From Pseudozobellia thermophila (GTDB lineage Bacteria > Bacteroidota > Bacteroidia > Flavobacteriales > Flavobacteriaceae), in NCBI RefSeq assembly GCF_900141855.1, contig NZ_FQYU01000001.1, positions 717,402-781,401 on the forward strand: a stretch of 64,000 nucleotides of DNA. The letters run 5' to 3'. Shown here piece after piece: positions 61,311 through 64,000 of this stretch. A model generated the notes under the pieces. It was not told the DNA's origin. It saw nothing but the letters and a program-made list of their open reading frames with translations, and searched no databases. The translations under genes and the position numbers were made by a program. Position 1 is the stretch's first letter. Every line of letters starts with the position of its first letter.

Positions 61311-62860
61311 TTCGAAAATTCTACGTCCGAACGAAATGCCTTGATGGCCTTGTTCGGTTCTATAATGTTGTGTCCTTTCCAGAAATCAGGGTCGTAATCG
61401 GGCATGTATGTAGGCAGTACCTTGTTGCTCTCCTTATAAGATTCGAATTGGTCCTCGCTTATCGGCACTTCGTCAAAAACGACCAGTTCGTAACGGTTGA
61501 CATTGCCGAAAGAGGCGTCTACCTTTAGCCGGAGCTCGTTCTGCTTTCGTCTCCCCCTAACATTCTTGTTCTTTTCTATGATGGCCAAGGGTCTTTTGAA
61601 CCCGACCCTGACCCCTTTCACTATGTCGTAATACCGAAGGTGGTATTTTTGGTCGGAGCCCTTGGAAAAGATAATGCTGCCCTTGGCCAAATACTCGGAG
61701 AACGATACGCCCAATAGCCTAAGGTTTTTCAAGGGTTCCGTGTTTTCAAAATCCATTCGGATAAGGGCGAAGTCATCGGAATTGATAAAGAGCTTTCCCT
61801 TGAATTCAGGAGATCCGTCGGGTTCGAAACCGATAACATATACGGCCTGGTCGCCGAGGTAGGTAAAAGACTCCAAGCTTAGGTTATATCGTCTTGGCCT
61901 AAAGATTACGTCGTAGTCGGTGCCTTTAAAAATGGGTAGGTTTTCGAACAGGTTGCCCAAGGTTTCCCTTTTGTATTTTGAGAAGAACTTTCGGCGTTCT
62001 TCCTTCCTTTTTTGTTCTTCCCTTAATTTTTTGTCGAGGGCGGCCGCATCCGTAGAGTCAATTTCATCTTCAAAAAGGCTACCCATGTCGTCTGCATCGA
62101 TCTTGGTGCCGAATAGCCCCGACTTCACCTTAAAATAAGAATCCGTTTTTATGTTCTCCTTGACGATTTGATTAAACTTTTTCTCTAGTAGCTCCAGGTC
62201 GAGGTCCTTGCTTTTGTCGTAGAGTTCCGAAGCTTTTATCAAATTCAGTTTCTGGCGGTCGGCATCGCCCGAACCGTATAGGTCGCCCAACATTTCGGTG
62301 TAATAGGTGTTGGATTTGGGTATGGTCTGCACCACACTGTCCAAAAAGTTTTTATTAAAGGCATCGATCGTACTTTTTTTGATTTGGTAGTCCGTTCGCA
62401 AAATCTCGTTTTGATAGGTCTCCCTTAGAAAAAGCCTTTTTTGGGTGAAAGAGGTCAAATAGTTTTTTTCGATGTTCTCCTCGACCAGTTGCAACAGTTC
62501 CTTTGGGGTGTACTCCTTATTGGATACAATAACTTCCCTGAGTTCGATGGCCCGGGGGCTCAGGTAGATCAAGGTGTCGGTAAATTGTTCGATGGGTCTG
62601 CCGATGCTTTTGTACCCGATACACGATATAAAAAGGGAGTCGGTCGGCCGAATGGTTTCGTTCAATGAAAATGTGAAGCGACCCTCTTCGTTGGTAATCA
62701 TGCCGCGGTCTTTCAGTTGAACGCTTGCGTATGGAACAGGTCGTTGGGTGGCCGAATCGACAACCACCGAAGAAAGCGATTGTGCCTTGCCCAAGGTGGT
62801 CAATAGAAAAAAGAGTAAGAAAACGGGTTTCGGCACTTGGGTCGGCTTGATGGGTTCCAC
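61307..62860 (-). CDS. Carboxypeptidase-regulatory-like domain protein
   Basis: A 517-residue secreted protein starting at GTG (in-frame TGA immediately upstream rules out a longer form). A signal peptide ends near LGKAQ. A carboxypeptidase-regulatory-like domain covers about residues 28-110 (SVVVDSATQRPVPYASVQLKDRGM). The rest is helical then beta-rich, with a charged Lys/Arg/Glu segment about residues 275-300 (REEQKRKEERRKFFSKYKRE). Such proteins of Bacteroidota lie at the outer membrane and have unknown roles. Confidence 0.8.
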   Translation of the reverse strand: MEPIKPTQVPKPVFLLFFLLTTLGKAQSLSSVVVDSATQRPVPYASVQLKDRGMITNEEGRFTFSLNETIRPTDSLFISCIGYKSIGRPIEQFTDTLIYLSPRAIELREVIVSNKEYTPKELLQLVEENIEKNYLTSFTQKRLFLRETYQNEILRTDYQIKKSTIDAFNKNFLDSVVQTIPKSNTYYTEMLGDLYGSGDADRQKLNLIKASELYDKSKDLDLELLEKKFNQIVKENIKTDSYFKVKSGLFGTKIDADDMGSLFEDEIDSTDAAALDKKLREEQKRKEERRKFFSKYKRETLGNLFENLPIFKGTDYDVIFRPRRYNLSLESFTYLGDQAVYVIGFEPDGSPEFKGKLFINSDDFALIRMDFENTEPLKNLRLLGVSFSEYLAKGSIIFSKGSDQKYHLRYYDIVKGVRVGFKRPLAIIEKNKNVRGRRKQNELRLKVDASFGNVNRYELVVFDEVPISEDQFESYKESNKVLPTYMPDYDPDFWKGHNIIEPNKAIKAFRSDVEFSN

Positions 62861-63021
62861 ATTTCAAAAAAAGGAATAGCAATCGAACTTACGTCTTAAT
62901 TTTAGATTTTGTTAGTACCGATTTATCCTTTTTTTAACTCAAAAGGCAGGAAACCGAACTTATCGATGTCCGGGAGTGGACTTTTTCAAAGGAAAAAGAG
63001 CCTGACTGGGGTCTAGGGAGA

Positions 63022-63165
63022 TTAACTGCATCCGCAACCGTCTTGCCCACAAGTCTTTGTGTTGTTTTTCTTGGACGCGAACAAGTGCTTTGGCAGAAGA
63101 AATTTCTTGACCAGATATGCGACGGATACGATAAGTACGATATAGACCAATACGGTTTGAAACAT
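63022..63165 (-). CDS. FeoB-associated Cys-rich membrane protein
   Basis: A 47-residue protein between feoB and the next gene. A membrane helix (MFQTVLVYIVLIVSVAYLVKK) is followed by a basic linker and the tail TCGQDGCGCS with three cysteines. This matches the FeoB-associated Cys-rich family found downstream of feoB in Bacteroidota and Firmicutes. The ATG at 63165 lies 27 bases after the feoB stop, so it is in the feo transcript. The cysteines may bind iron or form disulfides. Its small size makes it easy to miss. Confidence 0.85.
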   Translation of the reverse strand: MFQTVLVYIVLIVSVAYLVKKFLLPKHLFASKKNNTKTCGQDGCGCS

Positions 63166-63191
63166 GTGTCCTGGTTTTTAGATGTGTCTAT

Positions 63192-64000
63192 TTATTTCAG
63201 TACTTGATAGGCGATTAGGGCTACAATGTAGGCAAAAGAGCTCATAAACACCAATTGTACGGTAGGCCATTTCCACGAGTTGGTTTCCCTTTTTACTATG
63301 GCCAGGGTACTCATGCACTGCATGGCAAAGGCGTAGAACAAAAGTAGTGAAATTCCCGAAGCCAAATTGAACAAGGGTTGATTGGTATAGGGATTTACCT
63401 CGGCGGCCATCCGGTTTTTTATGGTATCTTCCTCATCGCTGCCTACGCTATATATCGTGGCCAAGGTACCCACGAACACTTCCCTGGCGGCGAAGGAGGT
63501 GAGTACGGCAATGCCGATTTTCCAGTCGTAGCCCAGCGGTCTTACCACCGGCTCGATGGCCTTGCCCATGTTCCCAATGTACGAATTCTCAAGTTTATGG
63601 CTCGAGATCTCTTGGTGTAGGGCCCTTTCAAAAAGCAATGTTTTTCGAAGTTGCAGCGAATCGGCAATGGACGATTCGTTCAAGGCATAGGTGTTTTGGG
63701 CGATGCTGTCCCGTAAGGCATTTTCGTAACTCGTAAGGTTCTCGCTTATACTGGCTTGGTTGAATGGCGAAAAGCCTTCGCTTTCGATGCGTTGGGCCAC
63801 GATTTGCTCCGCATTTTTAAATTCTTCGGAATGGCCGTTCGAACCCAAAAACCAGAGGACCACCGAAATGGCCAGGATGATCTTACCGGCGCCAAGGACA
63901 AAACTTTTGGTCTTTTCCCAGACGGTATACCCTACGTTTTTAAGCAAGGGCAACTTGTAGTTGGGCATTTCAACCACAAAGAAGGTACGGCTCTTGAACT
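63192..64000 (-). CDS. feoB: FeoB ferrous iron transporter, C-terminal part (runs off window)
   Basis: The C-terminal 270 or so residues of the inner-membrane Fe(II) transporter. The frame continues beyond the right edge (RTFFVVEMPNYKLPLLKNV is the conserved E-x-P-x-Y segment before the core helices). Seen are the gate helix GAGKIILAISVVLWFLGSN, a long charged loop with Glu/Ser/Asn (about 90 residues, as in Bacteroidota), and FAAREVFVGTLATIY, FAMQCMSTLAIVKRET and SWKWP. The G domain is outside. The FeoB-associated peptide follows directly. Confidence 0.93.
   Translation of the reverse strand, partial: FKSRTFFVVEMPNYKLPLLKNVGYTVWEKTKSFVLGAGKIILAISVVLWFLGSNGHSEEFKNAEQIVAQRIESEGFSPFNQASISENLTSYENALRDSIAQNTYALNESSIADSLQLRKTLLFERALHQEISSHKLENSYIGNMGKAIEPVVRPLGYDWKIGIAVLTSFAAREVFVGTLATIYSVGSDEEDTIKNRMAAEVNPYTNQPLFNLASGISLLLFYAFAMQCMSTLAIVKRETNSWKWPTVQLVFMSSFAYIVALIAYQVLK

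Noticed and set aside
1-64000. CRISPR arrays, insertion sequences, prophage or integrative elements
   Set aside because: No regularly spaced repeats, transposase, integrase or recombinase frames, or target-site duplications were seen.

Overview
The window is ordinary chromosome of a Bacteroidota bacterium, most likely a marine member of the Flavobacteriaceae. The signs are a SusC/SusD pair, TonB receptors with carboxypeptidase-like leader domains, a FeoB-associated Cys-rich peptide, carotenoid genes (polyprenyl synthase and lycopene cyclase), and start regions without clear Shine-Dalgarno sites but often with a TAnnTTTG -7 element. Genes are dense on both strands. I saw no tRNA, rRNA, CRISPR array, insertion sequence or phage gene.

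Layout. 1-4.4 kb: 3' part of nrdA, two tiny membrane-peptide frames on the minus strand, and a TrpB2-type PLP enzyme. 4.4-16.3 kb: a sugar-oxidation locus with two paralogous FAD GMC dehydrogenases carrying a 3Fe-4S-type Cys pattern, one 'gluconate 2-dehydrogenase subunit 3' with a Tat-like leader, three xylose-isomerase-like TIM barrels (two exported, one cytoplasmic), a NupG-type MFS permease, a Gfo/Idh/MocA oxidoreductase and a DUF1080 lipoprotein. DinB and ASCH proteins sit among them. The gene set fits non-hydrolytic glycoside breakdown through 3-keto sugars. 16.4-18.5 kb: yicC-gmk-nadD. 18.5-25.8 kb: CAP lipoprotein, Pit-type phosphate transporter with a PhoU-like tail, small secreted proteins, dGTPase, DUF3078 protein. 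25.7-36.1 kb: dxs, an unrecognised membrane-anchored P-loop ATPase, a PAS-LuxR regulator, an acidic lipoprotein, tadA, a cold-shock protein, a CLC protein lacking both coupling glutamates, and aspS. 36.2-41.5 kb: an orphan SusC/SusD pair and a DUF4184 membrane protein. 41.6-49.3 kb: tetR-tolC-adaptor-RND efflux operon behind a perfect inverted repeat, preceded by an ECF sigma factor and a small membrane protein. 49.5-51.7 kb: polyprenyl synthase and lycopene cyclase. 51.8-55.6 kb: a metal-uptake unit (TonB receptor, MntR-like regulator, ZIP transporter) around one palindromic operator. 55.8-64 kb: GAF histidine kinase, GH63-like glycosidase, several small proteins, the FeoB-associated peptide and the 3' part of feoB.

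The most interesting points are the 3-keto-glycoside-type locus, the MntR-like divergent control region, the TetR-type inverted repeat, the CLC substitutions, the membrane ATPase, and several strong inverted repeats lying on or just before start codons.
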